Assembly: GCA_963920765.1 (NCBI GenBank)
Contig: OY987246.1
Coordinates: 10,660,868-10,724,867, forward strand
DNA length: 64,000 nt
Direction of reading: 5' to 3'
From: Ulota crispa
Lineage: Eukaryota; Streptophyta; Bryopsida; Orthotrichales; Orthotrichaceae
The position numbers were made by a program, and so were the translations under genes. Each line of letters begins with the position of its first letter. The stretch's first letter is position 1. The notes under the pieces are model-generated. The model worked only from the letters and a program-made list of their open reading frames with translations, did not search any database and was not told where the DNA came from. Below are positions 33,307-44,984 of this stretch, piece after piece.

Positions 33307-35333
33307 GTTGCCAATTTCAAAGAGCGGTTCTTTGAGAAGAAGTTAAACAACAAAGCAGTTGTCAACCTTGAATGTCCTCATTAATTGCTTGGAGAATACA
33401 ATAATTCCAAGAGTTTGCATTAGTGTTTGACATCCCTCAATAGAGTCTGGACATTGAGTTTGAGTTCATGAGTGTAGCTTTTGCATTTGCTGAGAAGCAC
33501 ATGAATGATCATGGTGCTATGGTTGTTGTGCATTCTTACAACACCAACTCCAAGGCTTGAAGTGCAAGACTTTGCACAATATCTACTCCATGACAGTCAA
33601 GAAAGAATGGCTAAAGATGAACCAATTGCATCTGATTTTGGCAATTGATACATCTTCCATGGTGAGTTGTTTCAACTTGAAGCCTTTGATTAAATTGTGA
33701 TTTATTATAAGGTTATAGCATACTAATGTTCAAAAGAAAATTTTGTATTATTGTTGACTCTAAAATTTGAGGTTACGTTGTTGGTCAAAAATCTGGTGAA
33801 AGGCAAGCAGTTCAATTTTACTTTTAAAGTCCATGGAGAAAATGTGTATTAATGTCGGTCAAATCGTCAAGATGATATGCTAACCCCTCACCGCCCATGG
33901 TATTTTCAGAATTTGCTTGAAAGTGAACAAATGTTGGCATTTTTTATCAATCTTATCAATTTTCTTGGAAGCCCAACCATACAAATGCAAAGTAGACATG
34001 TTATAGATCACATGGGAAAATAAACCTCAACAATATCACTTGTGGATTGAAAAATTATAATGTTTGATCATGAGGGTGTTAAAACTGTGAAAGTGATTTG
34101 AAGTCTTTCAATCCTCTTTTTGAATCTCAAACCTAAATTTGAGGATACCAAAAAAATATAAGTATGTAAAGTATAACATGCATAATCCCAATCAATTTAT
34201 GGCTTCTCAAAATCTATTCTACAATTTTTTAAATTGAATTTTTAATGTGATTTTTTCTCCAAGTTCAAGTGTACTTGAGGTTCATTTCCAAGAGCCTTCA
34301 ACACTTGAAAGTGAAGATTTGCAATGGACACCCTTGCACAAAATCTTGAATAGACAAATCACTTTAATTCATTTTCAAAATCAAACTCCTAGTGCTAAAA
34401 CTAGACTTCAATAAGAATTTACAAATAATAATAATCACTAAAAATAAGCTTGAAAAGTTTCACATCTCTAAATAAAATTCAGAGAGGCCCAATTTGGGCT
34501 CCTTGGGTGGTGAGGGGTTAATGAATTTCCTTAGTAAGAATGACTTGGCCACACATGGCACCAACCCTGGAGAAGGTCACGAGAAAAGGGAGCTAGATCT
34601 TACCAGCTTCTTATAGAAGCAGCTTCAGCTGATGGAGATGTTGTGGTCAATTGCAGTGTGTCTACTAGTTAGTGTTTCTACTTGTCTTGTCATTTCTATT
34701 GTTCATCCATGTTCAAGTTACAATAATTTATGTCTCTCATCCATGTATAAGCTTGCAAGTGCATCCATTTTTGCATGTCGTGGCAATGGGCGCAATCTTC
34801 TTGCGCTTGAAGCAAACAAAAGTATCTTTGTTGCTCTCCTTTGACCCACGATCTAGACATCCTCTGCTCCAATTGAGGAGGAGATACTACCTACAATATC
34901 TGTATTTCAAAATCCAAATGCAGTTGCTATTGTCCATCTTCAGTTTGTTTGCAAAACTAGACCTAGTAAGTAAGTTTCCTTTTAAATTCTATCAGTTGTC
35001 TACTTAACATCCGGATTGGACTATTTTTAACACTTTATATTTTTACAATTTCTGACTTTCTTCAGCCAATCTGGGGTGACTAGTAAGAAAAAATTCAAAA
35101 GGAGGGCAAGTTCTAACATCTGGATTAGCTTGGATAAGACTTAGTATTATCCATCTTATGCCAAAAAAATGGCAAAGGCTTTAGAGGTTTTTGATATAAA
35201 AAAGTCTACTTTGTCTGCAGCTAGGTACTTTAGTGATGTCTTGAATTTCATGGATGTCATAGCAAAGGAAGGAGAGGGATTGCCTTTAGACTTTGTTTCT
35301 AGTGATTCCGATGCTGAGAGTAGTCAGACCTAA
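33307..35333 (+). pseudogene. Decayed beta-class (N4/N6 amino) methyltransferase-like gene, locus 1
   Basis: Likely role of the ancestor: S-adenosylmethionine-dependent methylation of an amino group on a DNA base. Piece 1 (33307-33661, after TCTTCCAG and before GTGAGT) carries FDIPQ at 33426-33440, where motif IV (DPPY/W) belongs, then EFMSVAFAFAEKHMNDHG and MVVVHSY. Piece 2 (34566-34669) reads PWRRSREKGARSYQLLIEAA followed by GDVVVNCSVSTS, the motif I region. Piece 3 (34755-34969, donor GTAAGT) reads ACRGNGRNLLALEANKSIF, motif II with its acidic residue. Piece 4 (35066-35333, acceptor TTCTTCAG) is charged and ends in SSDSDAESSQT and a stop; its phase joins piece 3 correctly. Motif IV before motif I is the beta-class order (N6_N4_Mtase type). 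In-frame stops and a frame change in pieces 1-4 say the copy is broken. A piggyBac-type MITE fills the first intron. Substrate is unknown. Confidence 0.5.
33884..34517. mobile_element. piggyBac-type MITE, group C, 634 bp, in intron of locus 1
   Basis: The ends are CCCCTCACCGCCCATGG and the inverse of CCCCTCACCACCCAAGG, with TTAA on the right (34518-34521) and CTAA on the left. The closest relative is 40399-41043 in the same orientation. It sits between the donor at 33662 and the next coding piece, so its arrival need not have disrupted the protein. The interior also shares a GAGGGTGTTAAAACTG motif with group B. Confidence 0.72.
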
Positions 35334-35336
35334 TAT

Positions 35337-38300
35337 TTTGACACTCACATACTTTGAATGAGGTATTATTTTTTGTATTGACTGATCTATTCTATTGATT
35401 TTTGTATGTTTTTATTTCATTTTATGTGTTTGCAGTAATCTTGATATTCTCTTACCTCAATCCACAGAGGATTGATGGGTTTTTTTGGAATATGAATGTT
35501 TCCCATCATTCTGTCCCTAAAATTGACACCCGTTTTTCTAAATCTTATTTGCAATATAGACATTAACAAGTTGTATTGTGGTCACTATGATCCCACGGTA
35601 ATAGGAATTTGGCTTAATCTTGGGTACTATAAAACTATAGTAATAGATTATGTTTGTCAATTTCTAGGTAAAAAACTTCCCACTCACGGGCTCACATGCT
35701 CATAGGCTCTTGTTCACATGCTTGCCTCCTAGCAACCCTCCAGAAAAGCCCAACAAAAATGGAGTTTTTACATATCTCTCTAGTCTCTAAGTGTATGCAT
35801 TGGGTCGGAGGAGATGGTGTATCATTAGGAAAAATATGAGGCCTAAAGAAGGCCTTTATAAAGGATTCTAGCCCTCCATTCTTTTGGTTCCCGATGTGGG
35901 GAACCAACCCCTGCTAATGGCCGGAAAAAATTAATCAAACAAATCCAAAAAAATCAAAAAATCAAAAGAATAAAAAAAAATCTTAAAAAAAAGAAACTTT
36001 TTTGATTTTTTTTTAATTTAAAAATTTTGAAAAAGCTAATGTGGCATCAATGATGCCACATCAGCTTGTGCATGATTTTATTGGGAACTGGGTTCCCATG
36101 GCTAAGGACCCCCCAAACTTAGGGCCTTATTGGGCCCCATATTTTTCCTAATGTGCCCACGTTGCTCAAGACCACTTGACAAAGTTCTGTAATTGCCATT
36201 GTCAACCCCCTATGTAGGGTCTAGATTGAGGATGCCCTAAAGAGAATAAAATTGGCCAACTCCAAAATAGGGACAGATTTTTACTTTAACCCTTGTTTGT
36301 AAACAATGAGGTCATTTATCCTGTCCCCACAAACACATACATGCATTATATCAAGCAAGTTTTTTGGCATTGGTTAGCAACTTTTCATTTTCAATAATCA
36401 GAGTGTCTATTGCAAAACATGCATAACAAAAGAGTGGCATAAATTCAATATTCTTATTTACAATGACTAACCATGGTTACAAATTGCTGCCCCAAATGTT
36501 AAGGTTGATCACACAACTTTGGTGGAAGTAGAAAATTGTCAAGGATTCCCTTGAGAGGGATTTGACTCGGGATTTGATGATTTCATACAAAAATTTGTCG
36601 ATGTGAAAATAGCCAATGTCAAACATAAAAATATATCAAATTTATGCTCCATAGCAACAAAACTTAAATGCCAAGATATGGGTTTTAAGAGTTTAAACAA
36701 ACAAGATTGCAATTCAATTGAAATTCTTTGGCAATGAAATGAAATACCTAACAAAGAATAGATAGAAAAAAACTATGGAAACACACTCATGTTTACTTCA
36801 ATATTCAAAACATGGCGCAATGGCAAATGCTTGAAACAATCATTTCACAGTTTTACATATAAGTTTTTGGTGATTCAAATGGCATTAAATCAATGATTAT
36901 AACATCTCCATCCATTAGGCTCATAGTGACTTGTAAACGATTTTTTACTTTCAAAGACTTGTCGAGTGATGTATAAGTTGAGAGCATTTTCTATCCAAAC
37001 TGCTCCCATGTATTGCTAAATGGTGACTAATTGACTATGCAAACATTTTGGGTACATATATAAAAGCATCCCCACCGTTGCCCTTCCAGGGTCTGACACT
37101 ACTAAAATTGGATGAGAAGTGCTCTAGGCCCTTTTAAACCCTTTGAAGGCACTATGTCCAAGCGTGTCGAGCAATAGCCCTTCAAAACACTAAGGTGTTC
37201 GGGTTCTAAAAGCGTTTGGCTTTAGGAGCCTCTTACATTTTGGAGAAAGTATGTACAATCGTCATTGATGAGTTAGGTAGGCTTAGCAATATACTAAGCC
37301 TACCTAACTCATCAATGACAGTTGTACATATTTTTTCCAAAATGTAAGAGATTCCTAGAGCCAAATGCTTTTAGAACCTGAACTCTTTTAGAACCTCCTA
37401 CCTTATTCCTTCCAAGTTTGGTGAGCTTCAACTTATATTCCCCTTCATGAATGATCAAATGGCTATTTATGGGGCACATTGAAGGCCACCGTCTTGAAGA
37501 ACATGGGTGGAAATCAAAGAGTCTAAGGGCCCTTCAAAAATAGATGGAAACCTTTGGACGAGACAGGTGTGGCAAGCATAGGTGAAGATGCTCTCAAGCT
37601 TGATTGAAAGAACATGTGTTTTTGGGCTCTATCGAAACAAAGCATTGTGGCTTCATCAAACAAACAAACAAAAAAAAAAAAAAAACTCTCCTTTTTTGTA
37701 TTACTATACACTCAATTTTAGAAAAATAATTATTGCTAAGCTTTAACCTTATCCTCCCTGTTTGTTTTCCAAAACTTTATAGTTTTTCCCCGAAGGGATC
37801 TTTTTTCTTAATCTTAAACCTTAAAAATTTTGCATCTGAATTTTGGTAGTTATTACAAATGATTTAAGAAAAATTCTTTCCAAAAAAAATAAACTTTGAA
37901 ATTTGTCCAAAGCATTCAAAAAGTGCTAAAGTTTCCTTTCAAACACTAAATATTCAAATTTGGATTCTATTGGTGTATCAATGCAGTGAAAATTTCAACA
38001 AACCCAAAGTTCAATCGAATGAGCAATCATATCTTTAATTTCCAAACCTTGTTAAATTGAGATTTATATTTCAAGTTTTTTCTTTGTATAGAATCCAACA
38101 AGTAAGATTATTTTGTCTTGCTTGGAAATACATTACAAGTTATAGTGCTACGGCTTTCAACACAAAGAGTTGGAAAGCTAGTCAAACACTGTGGCCAAAC
38201 CGCTCTTCAAAATGCCATAACAATTTGTCAAAAAATGATTTCACAAAGCCAGATCAAAGTGTACTAGGGAGCACTTGTACTTTGTCTTCCTTGGACTTAA

Positions 38301-38888
38301 CATAAACAAAAGAATAGGGTTAAGTTAGGGGTTGTGAAACCCATTTCTGATGTAATTCCAAAGTCAATCTGTTCGAATACAATATTACAATCCCAAGCCT
38401 CACATTACCGTATTTGATTAAAAACACTTGCCCAATTTGTGAACTTTTTAATCATGTTGGAATATATAGACTATCAAAAACTCAAACCAAATAAATTATT
38501 CCAACACTTTCTGTCAAAATCACATTTCATCTAGGTACTAAACACCACACTAAGCAAATTTGTAAAGAGACTAATGGAACTGTTGTTGTATTTTTTTGGG
38601 TGAAGACCTCCATGAGTTATATGCATTTCAAAGTGCATGTTACTTGATCAATGATAAGAGCAAAATAAATGATGTTCTGCAAAAAGTTTGAAGGTTTTAG
38701 AGTTTACGGTTGCTCCTACACGAAGCTATGTGCAAGTCAAATTTTTGTGAGTAGAACTACTTCCAACAAATAAGAAATAATCCACCACTATGGTGAAGAA
38801 AAGAGTACAACTTTGGATAAATGAACAAGATAAAATTAAAATTAATATAACTAAACGATAAGTGTAACTTCTAAATCAAATGGAGGAT
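35337..38888. other. Gene-free repeat-rich stretch
   Basis: No supported gene. Contents: a partial relative of the 44131-44434 MITE at about 35885-36110 (shared TTCCCGATGT and GGGAAC motifs), a segment near 36240-36310 similar to 9370-9440, and a strong hairpin at 37198-37383, listed separately. 37650-38880 is AT-rich without recognisable frames. Confidence 0.4.
37198..37383. repeat. Near-perfect 186-bp hairpin
   Basis: Two arms of about 88 bases are inverse copies with few mismatches and almost no loop; the centre reads GTAGGCTTAGCAATATACTAAGCCTAC. The outer end starts GTTCGGGTTCTAAAAGC. It could be a compact MITE or, if transcribed, a precursor of small RNA. No target duplication is obvious. 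Confidence 0.7.
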
Positions 38889-39370
38889 TGTTAGAATTTG
38901 ACTTGCATCTTGACGTCCGTTTCAAACTAAGCAATTAGATTTACATATTTTCAACATGTTTGCAAACCTAAATAATAATCGGTTAAGAACTCATGAAATT
39001 ATAATTCCATAGAGTTCTAATATTGTTGTCTTCACCATGGGTCAGCTGGAAACTCCAACATGCACGTTTATGTCAGAAAAACTTTTAGAACAAGGCAGAT
39101 TTATAATTGTCTTTCTTTTATATTAAGCTATAAGATTGCATATCGTGTTGTTGTCAAAATTAGTGTTAAATGAAACTGGTGTAAGGAATTGTTTTGGCTA
39201 TATAATGTTGCATGTATTTTCATAGAAGATGCAGATTTCGTACCAAAATTTGCAATGAAAAACAAATGTCAAAATCTAATTTTCCCTCCTTTTTTAACAA
39301 ATCTGGTAGGCTCCTCTCATATGCGTCATTGCGAGTTTTCTTGAAATTTGAATAAAAGTGTATTTACACA
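38889..39370 (+). mobile_element. Probable Copia-type LTR (482 bp), fossil
   Basis: The segment starts TGTTAGAATTTG and ends TTACACA, giving TG...CA termini. A TATA-like CTATATAAT lies near 39198 and an AATAAA polyadenylation signal at 39351. Immediately after it, TGGTATGAGAGC (39371-39382) differs by one base from the usual initiator-Met tRNA primer site TGGTATCAGAGC. Immediately before it lies a purine tract, AAATGGAGGA, as before a 3-prime LTR. No recognisable internal coding region remains on either side. No second LTR is visible in the window. Confidence 0.45.
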
Positions 39371-39382
39371 TGGTATGAGAGC

Positions 39383-40394
39383 GGTATTATTGTACTATAT
39401 CTTGTCCAAATGTGCATCTAAATTTATTCTCAAAACCTTACTAATATCAAGTGAGAACACACTTCTACTTTCTTTTTTTGAAGTTGGCATGATATTATTA
39501 TGTTTATTGAGATGCTCTCCAACATAATGGCTAGAAGCAAAATATTCAACACTTATCAAACATTTGGCCATAAACAAATTACTGACAAATTACACTTGTC
39601 TCAACTACATTGTTCATCAAAGGCGCTCTATTTATATGGATCAATAAATTATCGATGGATAGATTTTATGTTTGTATCAATTTTCTCTTTTTCAAATAAG
39701 AACAAAAACGTTAATAATATCTATAATTGGGGACAACCATCTCCATTACTGGATCTCTGTAATTGTTGTTCAAACCGATTTTTACATACAAATATGTTTT
39801 CGTGCAACTTCGTTTCGTCTAAGTACTTGATCAGAGGCCACATGTGCTGTTATTTTTAAGCAAGTTCTTTCTTTTTTCTTTCTTTTTTCACTTTTATAGC
39901 TCCATGTTGTTTTCAGCTAGGGCTGTTGTATTTTATCTTGTAATGAAGCTTTGGTCAAATTTGAGTCAAAAAAGAAAATGAAAAGTACAATGCTAAATAT
40001 CAGAGCCTTATTGTACTGCCCAGTACAAGGTACACGACCAATTTAGTTCAAGGCCCCTACCAAGAGCTGATCTATTCCAGGGATTTTTCTCCTTGTTTTT
40101 TTGTTTTTTTATGGATAAAGGGACACATACCCTGGAATGAATTCGGGTATTAAAAAAAATGATAGAATCCTCTGCGAGTAAACATTCATCCAGAAGTCAG
40201 CTATTATTAGCAACTTTCATATATTGGTAAGCTAATGTTTCTTTGAGAAGGATTTGACATTTTCATTCGTGTGTCATCCCATTTTCCGAAGTGTGGAGAT
40301 AGCCAATGTCAAAATGAAGTAAAATTATAACAAGAATCTGTAACAAACAATGAGCTATGCTTAACGTTTGAGTAAGTTACTTATTCAAACTTCT
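39383..40394. other. No gene seen
   Basis: An open frame of 119 codons (39500-39859) shows no recognisable family. Nothing else is delimited. Confidence 0.35.
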
Positions 40395-40398
40395 TTAA

Positions 40399-41043
40399 CC
40401 CCTCAACGCCCCTGGAATTTTGGAGTATTTCAAAGTATGCTTGAAAGTGCACAAAATGCTAGCATTTTGATCAATCTTATTAATTTTCTTTGAAACATAA
40501 CTTTACAAATTCAAGGTAGATATGTTATAGATCCCATAGGAAAAGCAACCACAACTATATCACTTATGGATTGAAAGATTATAATGTTTGATCATGAGGG
40601 TGTTAAAACTGTGAAAGTGATTTGAAGTCTTTCAATCCTCTTTTTGCATCTCAAACCTAAAATTGAGGGTACCAAAAAAATATGAGTATGTATAGTATAA
40701 CATGCATAAACCCAATCAGTTTACGGCTTCTCAAAATCTATTCTATAGTTTTTTTAAATGAATTTTAATGTGATTATTTCTCCAAGTTCAAGTGTACTTG
40801 AGGCTCATTTCCAAGAACCTCTAACAATAGAAAGTGAAGATTTGCAATGGACACCCTTGTACAAAATCTTGAATAGGCAAATCTTGTTAATCCATTTTCA
40901 AGATCACACTCTTGATGCTGAAACTAGACTTTAATAAAAATTGAAATATAACAATAACTACAAAAAAAAAATTGAAAGAAACTTTAGGCACCCTTAAATA
41001 AAATTTAGAGGGGTGCAGTTTGAGCCCCTTGGGCGTTGAGGGG
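40399..41043. mobile_element. piggyBac-type MITE, group C, 645 bp
   Basis: TTAA is present on both sides (40395-40398 and 41044-41047). The inverted ends are CCCCTCAACGCCC on each side. It is similar along its whole length and in the same orientation to 33884-34517. It is non-coding. Confidence 0.75.
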
Positions 41044-41260
41044 TTAAGGTGCTTTTTCTCAATACAAAGCTTCCCCTTTGTGGTCTAGAGCCAACAAAAT
41101 TAGTTCATTCAATTTTATATTTGTAGGTTTGATTGCCCTAGAAAAGAGAAAGGCCTACATAATCGTAAACAAGGAGCCAAGTTTTAGAATGTGGACACTA
41201 TTGGGAACATATAAAGTACACAGCGGTCCTACTCAACAAGAGTTCATTATTTTTGAAGAG

Positions 41261-41738
41261 GGAAAACTTAAAAAATATCCCTATATTTTGAATACAGTAC
41301 CCTTGTGATTTTCAAATTTGCAAAAATTTACCCTGTAGGAGTGTCGCAGTATCATAGTTCAACTATATTATGGCAGGTAAAAAGTAAATGACCACCTTTG
41401 CATTGTCCAATACATAATTTGAATTCACCTCTCTTTTGCGTTTGTATATAGTTTAAACCATTTTCTCATTTTTGACATGTTTCCTAATACTCATACATAT
41501 TTGCATATTTACTTATTTCCATGTTTGCATATTTATATATTCGCATATTCACTTTCACATTTGGTTTTTTTTTAATGAACAAAGTGCAAAATTGGATGGG
41601 GAAGCATTGCCTTGGGCGTGCGTGCAACCCAATGTATCATTGCAAATAGGTGCTTTATAGAACCATTTTGCAATTTTGAAAATTACTATGATATTTTTCA
41701 AAATACGGCAAATTATGGGGATATTCTTTAAATTTTCC
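41261..41738. mobile_element. Inverted-repeat element, Mutator-like by resemblance, 478 bp
   Basis: The ends are GGAAAACTTAAAAAATATCC and the inverse of GGAAAATTTAAAGAATATCC. They resemble the GGGAAA..ATACCC ends of the 2.8- and 4.4-kb elements, but no clear 9-bp duplication can be read. It is non-coding. Confidence 0.5.
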
Positions 41739-42260
41739 GTTGTGGAGAATCAAAACCCTAATTCAGCGGCTCTAATTTATACTGGAATCACCCACCAAGC
41801 AAACAATTGCTATTCTTCCCGAACTTCAATATCTTAAGAGGAAATCTCTTTGCTAGATATTCGAATGTTTACCATTATTAAAAGTGGGAAAAAAAAAATC
41901 CTTTGCATCAAGTTTTGATTGTTTTGTTCTGACCCCTAAGGATTGCAAGCTTGTTTTGGGCTTTTAAAAAGAATGGACGTGATATTGCAAAGTTAACAAA
42001 TTTATTATAAGAAGATTTTAAAAAAAATCAAATGTGTACTCCATTGGGAGCTTCCTAATAATAAGAAATTTATACGAAATTTGACTAAGTGGTTGTGGAA
42101 TCTCACATCTCAATATGGGCAACTTACGTTACTGAAAATACACTTTTTATTAAAGTATATTATAAACCCATTTGTAAGATCACTTAACAATAATTTGAAA
42201 TTATGTCCCCTAAAACTTCAAAGTGAAAATTATTACTAATCATTTGTGCTTGGCTATATA
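41739..42260. other. No gene seen
   Basis: AT-rich sequence with no recognisable element. Confidence 0.35.
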
Positions 42261-42573
42261 AGGTAGGAACACCCATAAGCGTCATTGTTTCCATAACCGT
42301 CATCTCTGAAATCTTGAAAAATCTATGGAAATGAATAGATGTAATTACGAGGATGTACAATGTGTGAACATGAAATCTTGAAAGTGGTTATGGGTGCAAT
42401 GGCAATTTGCTTTTTAAAAATTCACAACTTATTCTCACGGTATCCAAAAAATACATTTGAAAGTGTAAACTCTTTTTTTTTTGGTTCCTAATAGAATCCT
42501 ATAATTTATTAGCTATTTATTGATACTCATCATGTCAAAAACCCTTAGTTTGACACTTATGGGTGCTCCTACC

Positions 42574-42574
<1 letters not shown>
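42261..42574. mobile_element. TA-target MITE with AGGTAGGAACACCC ends, 314 bp
   Basis: TA on both sides. The inverted ends are AGGTAGGAACACCCATAAGC and the inverse of AGGTAGGAGCACCCATAAG. A second copy in opposite orientation is at 51398-51724. The right border runs directly into a TA microsatellite. Confidence 0.65.
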
Positions 42575-42664
<90 letters not shown>

Positions 42665-42677
42665 CATATACACACAC
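42575..42677. repeat. (TA)n microsatellite with CA-rich end
   Basis: About 80 bases of uninterrupted TA dinucleotides followed by ACATACATATACACACAC. Confidence 0.95.
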
Positions 42678-42679
42678 TT

Positions 42680-44128
42680 TACAAATTCATATGAAGTGAA
42701 TCATTCATCTTCAAAACAAATTATATTGCTCTCTGTATGTCTTGCAACTTGTGCAAGTTTACAACTTGCAATTTAACTGAACATATTCATGAATCAAAAT
42801 CTCAGAGAGAAACGGAAAAAAAACACACACATTTCAACTTGTCCAAGTTGAAGCTCAAACTTAACTAGACATAGCCTTTTATGATTAAGCACTAATCTAA
42901 ATTCTCCAAAAATGAGATTGCACTCAATATAATCTTATGAAACAACTATTTTTCATTTATAGAAAAAAAACAAATGGCGTTGTAAATGACTACTCCGAAG
43001 TCCGAAGGTCTCATAAACTCAAAATCCTCATGGTCCCAAGTCTCCCAACGTTCTCATAGACCCGACATTCTCAAAAACCCAACTTTCTTGAATATTGAAC
43101 ATTCTCGTAAACCCAAAACCCCAACAAACCCAAATTTCTCCCCTCAGTCCTTTAGGGGTTGAAGTGAATCTCCGGTGAACGTCTCATTCAAGGTATTTAA
43201 TGAGCTCTAAGAGTTGTCATGATTAGTGACTTAGGTTGTCCCCATTGTCATGATTAGTGACTTGGGTGGTCCCCGTTAAGGCGTTGGTCCTTTGCCTGAC
43301 GTGATGAATGCTGATCCGGAGGGTACTACTGACTGAATGCTATGGGCGAGGCCATCCACATTAAATTAGCAGGTGAGAGGCTTCCATCGCCCATTTTGGT
43401 CCCCCTTGTAAGTTACTCGTAGTCCTATCCTTGCCCAAATGGTTGCAGATGCAGTTCCCCTTCGATGGACTGGTAACTGGTTCACGCTAATGCTAAAAAG
43501 CAGCCTCATGGTGACAACAAAAGAAGGGACCCAGTGGAAATGGTATTCAACGCATTTAATAGGAGTGCGCATCAATAGACAGTTCTAAAGTTGTATTTTG
43601 AAATTGGTTATTGTGCACGTCAAGGAAAGCAAAAAGACGTGATCAACAACATCATGGTGACGATTGGACCTATTTGAAGAAGAAAAGGGAAAAATTATGA
43701 GTTTCTACTAAAACTCCATGGAGTCTCACACCTTGACTTTGGGCACCCTCATAATTATGTCAAGGAGTGAGTTAGCTTTAGTGTTACCCTCTCAATGTCA
43801 TCTTGGTGTGTTAACCTCCATGTGGTACCTCACATGGCTGATGAGCTGTTGGCCCCTCCACTACAAGTAAAACACCGTACCCACAAGAGCCTATTAAATC
43901 AACCTCTAAACCCTTTTACCCCTCTCATGTGTACTCTTATTATTGAGGTTACTTCAAGTGTCAAACATTAATCTTGGCATCTTACCCTAATTTGTCCAAA
44001 ATAAAAGAGGCAAGTGAATAGTCAAACAATGTTTGTTCATACCAAAGATTGAACAACAATCATCCATTGTTTTGGATATACAATAATGTTAATGATATAT
44101 CTATGCCATTCTAACAAGGTTGAGTCAT
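42680..44128. other. No gene seen; short tandem duplication
   Basis: A unit containing GTCATGATTAGTGACTT and GGTTGTCCCC is repeated twice at about 43215-43282. A solitary TTAA-type end, CAGTCCTTTAGGGGTTGA, lies at about 43147-43163. Nothing else is recognisable. Confidence 0.4.
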
Positions 44129-44130
44129 TA

Positions 44131-44434
44131 CAAGGGATTTGGACTCCCAAAGGGGTTGTGAGTTTTTCTATTCCCGATGTTGGGAACTAGCCCTTGCTGG
44201 TCGTCAGAAAATTTAATTTAAAAAAAAATCAGAAAAAAGTCTTAGAAAAAAATAAGTAATTTTTTGATTTTTTTGATTTTATTTTTTGGAAAATAATAAA
44301 ATAATAAAATAATACAAGCTAACGTGGTTGACGTAGTGCCAGCCTGGCCTACAGCACACTGCACATGTGGAAGGTGTTCCCAAAGCTCCCATGGATTTGG
44401 GAGAGGGGGCCTCTTTGGGGGTCCAAATCCCTTG
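44131..44434. mobile_element. TA-target MITE with CAAGGGATTTGGAC ends, 304 bp
   Basis: TA on each side; the inverted ends are CAAGGGATTTGGACTCCC and the inverse of CAAGGGATTTGGACCCCC. The interior, with TTCCCGATGTTGGGAAC, is shared with about 35885-36110. It is non-coding. Confidence 0.65.
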
Positions 44435-44746
44435 TAATGTATTTTTAAATATTTTTTCTTTTACAAAGGATTTTGTTGTACAAAATGAATTTTCTACGTG
44501 GTAGTGTACTTTAGTCTTTTGACTTCTTGTTTATTTTATAACTTGATTTTGACTTTTTAGTTTCTAAGTTCTTGTACTTCTTTTTTTTTTGCTTTTGAAA
44601 AACCTAACAAAAAAAACTTCTCAAGTAGATTCTACTTTGCTTGAAAGCTTCAAAACACTCCTAAAGCTTTTGGAATTTAAGTGCATCAAAAGATGACATT
44701 GTTGTTAGTTAGATAAACTTGGTATGGCTTGCATCCGAGTTTAACC

Positions 44747-44978
44747 ATTAAAGGACCGAGCTACTATAATACATACTATGTACGCTGCTATATAATTGGC
44801 ATTTGCTACCAACAAAAAGTTTTAATTTGAGATTTTGACTACCTCACTAGAACAACATTGATTTATATTCTAACCTCTTTGTTGATCTCAAATGTAATAA
44901 TGGTGTGGATGCACTCCAAATACAAGAAAAATATCATGTATTGTACTAGTCGCAAAGAGCTCCTTGATTGTTTAGGGG
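44747..44978. mobile_element. Small piggyBac-type MITE, 232 bp
   Basis: TTAA on both sides (44743-44746 and 44979-44982). The ends are CCATTAAAGGACCGAG and the inverse of CCCCTAAACAATCAAGGAG. A diverged copy is at 16622-16846. It is non-coding. Confidence 0.68.
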
Positions 44979-44984
44979 TTAAGA

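Noticed and set aside
39500-39859. 119-codon frame after the probable LTR as a Copia Gag
   Set aside because: No zinc knuckle or Gag-like pattern; composition is that of random AT-rich DNA.
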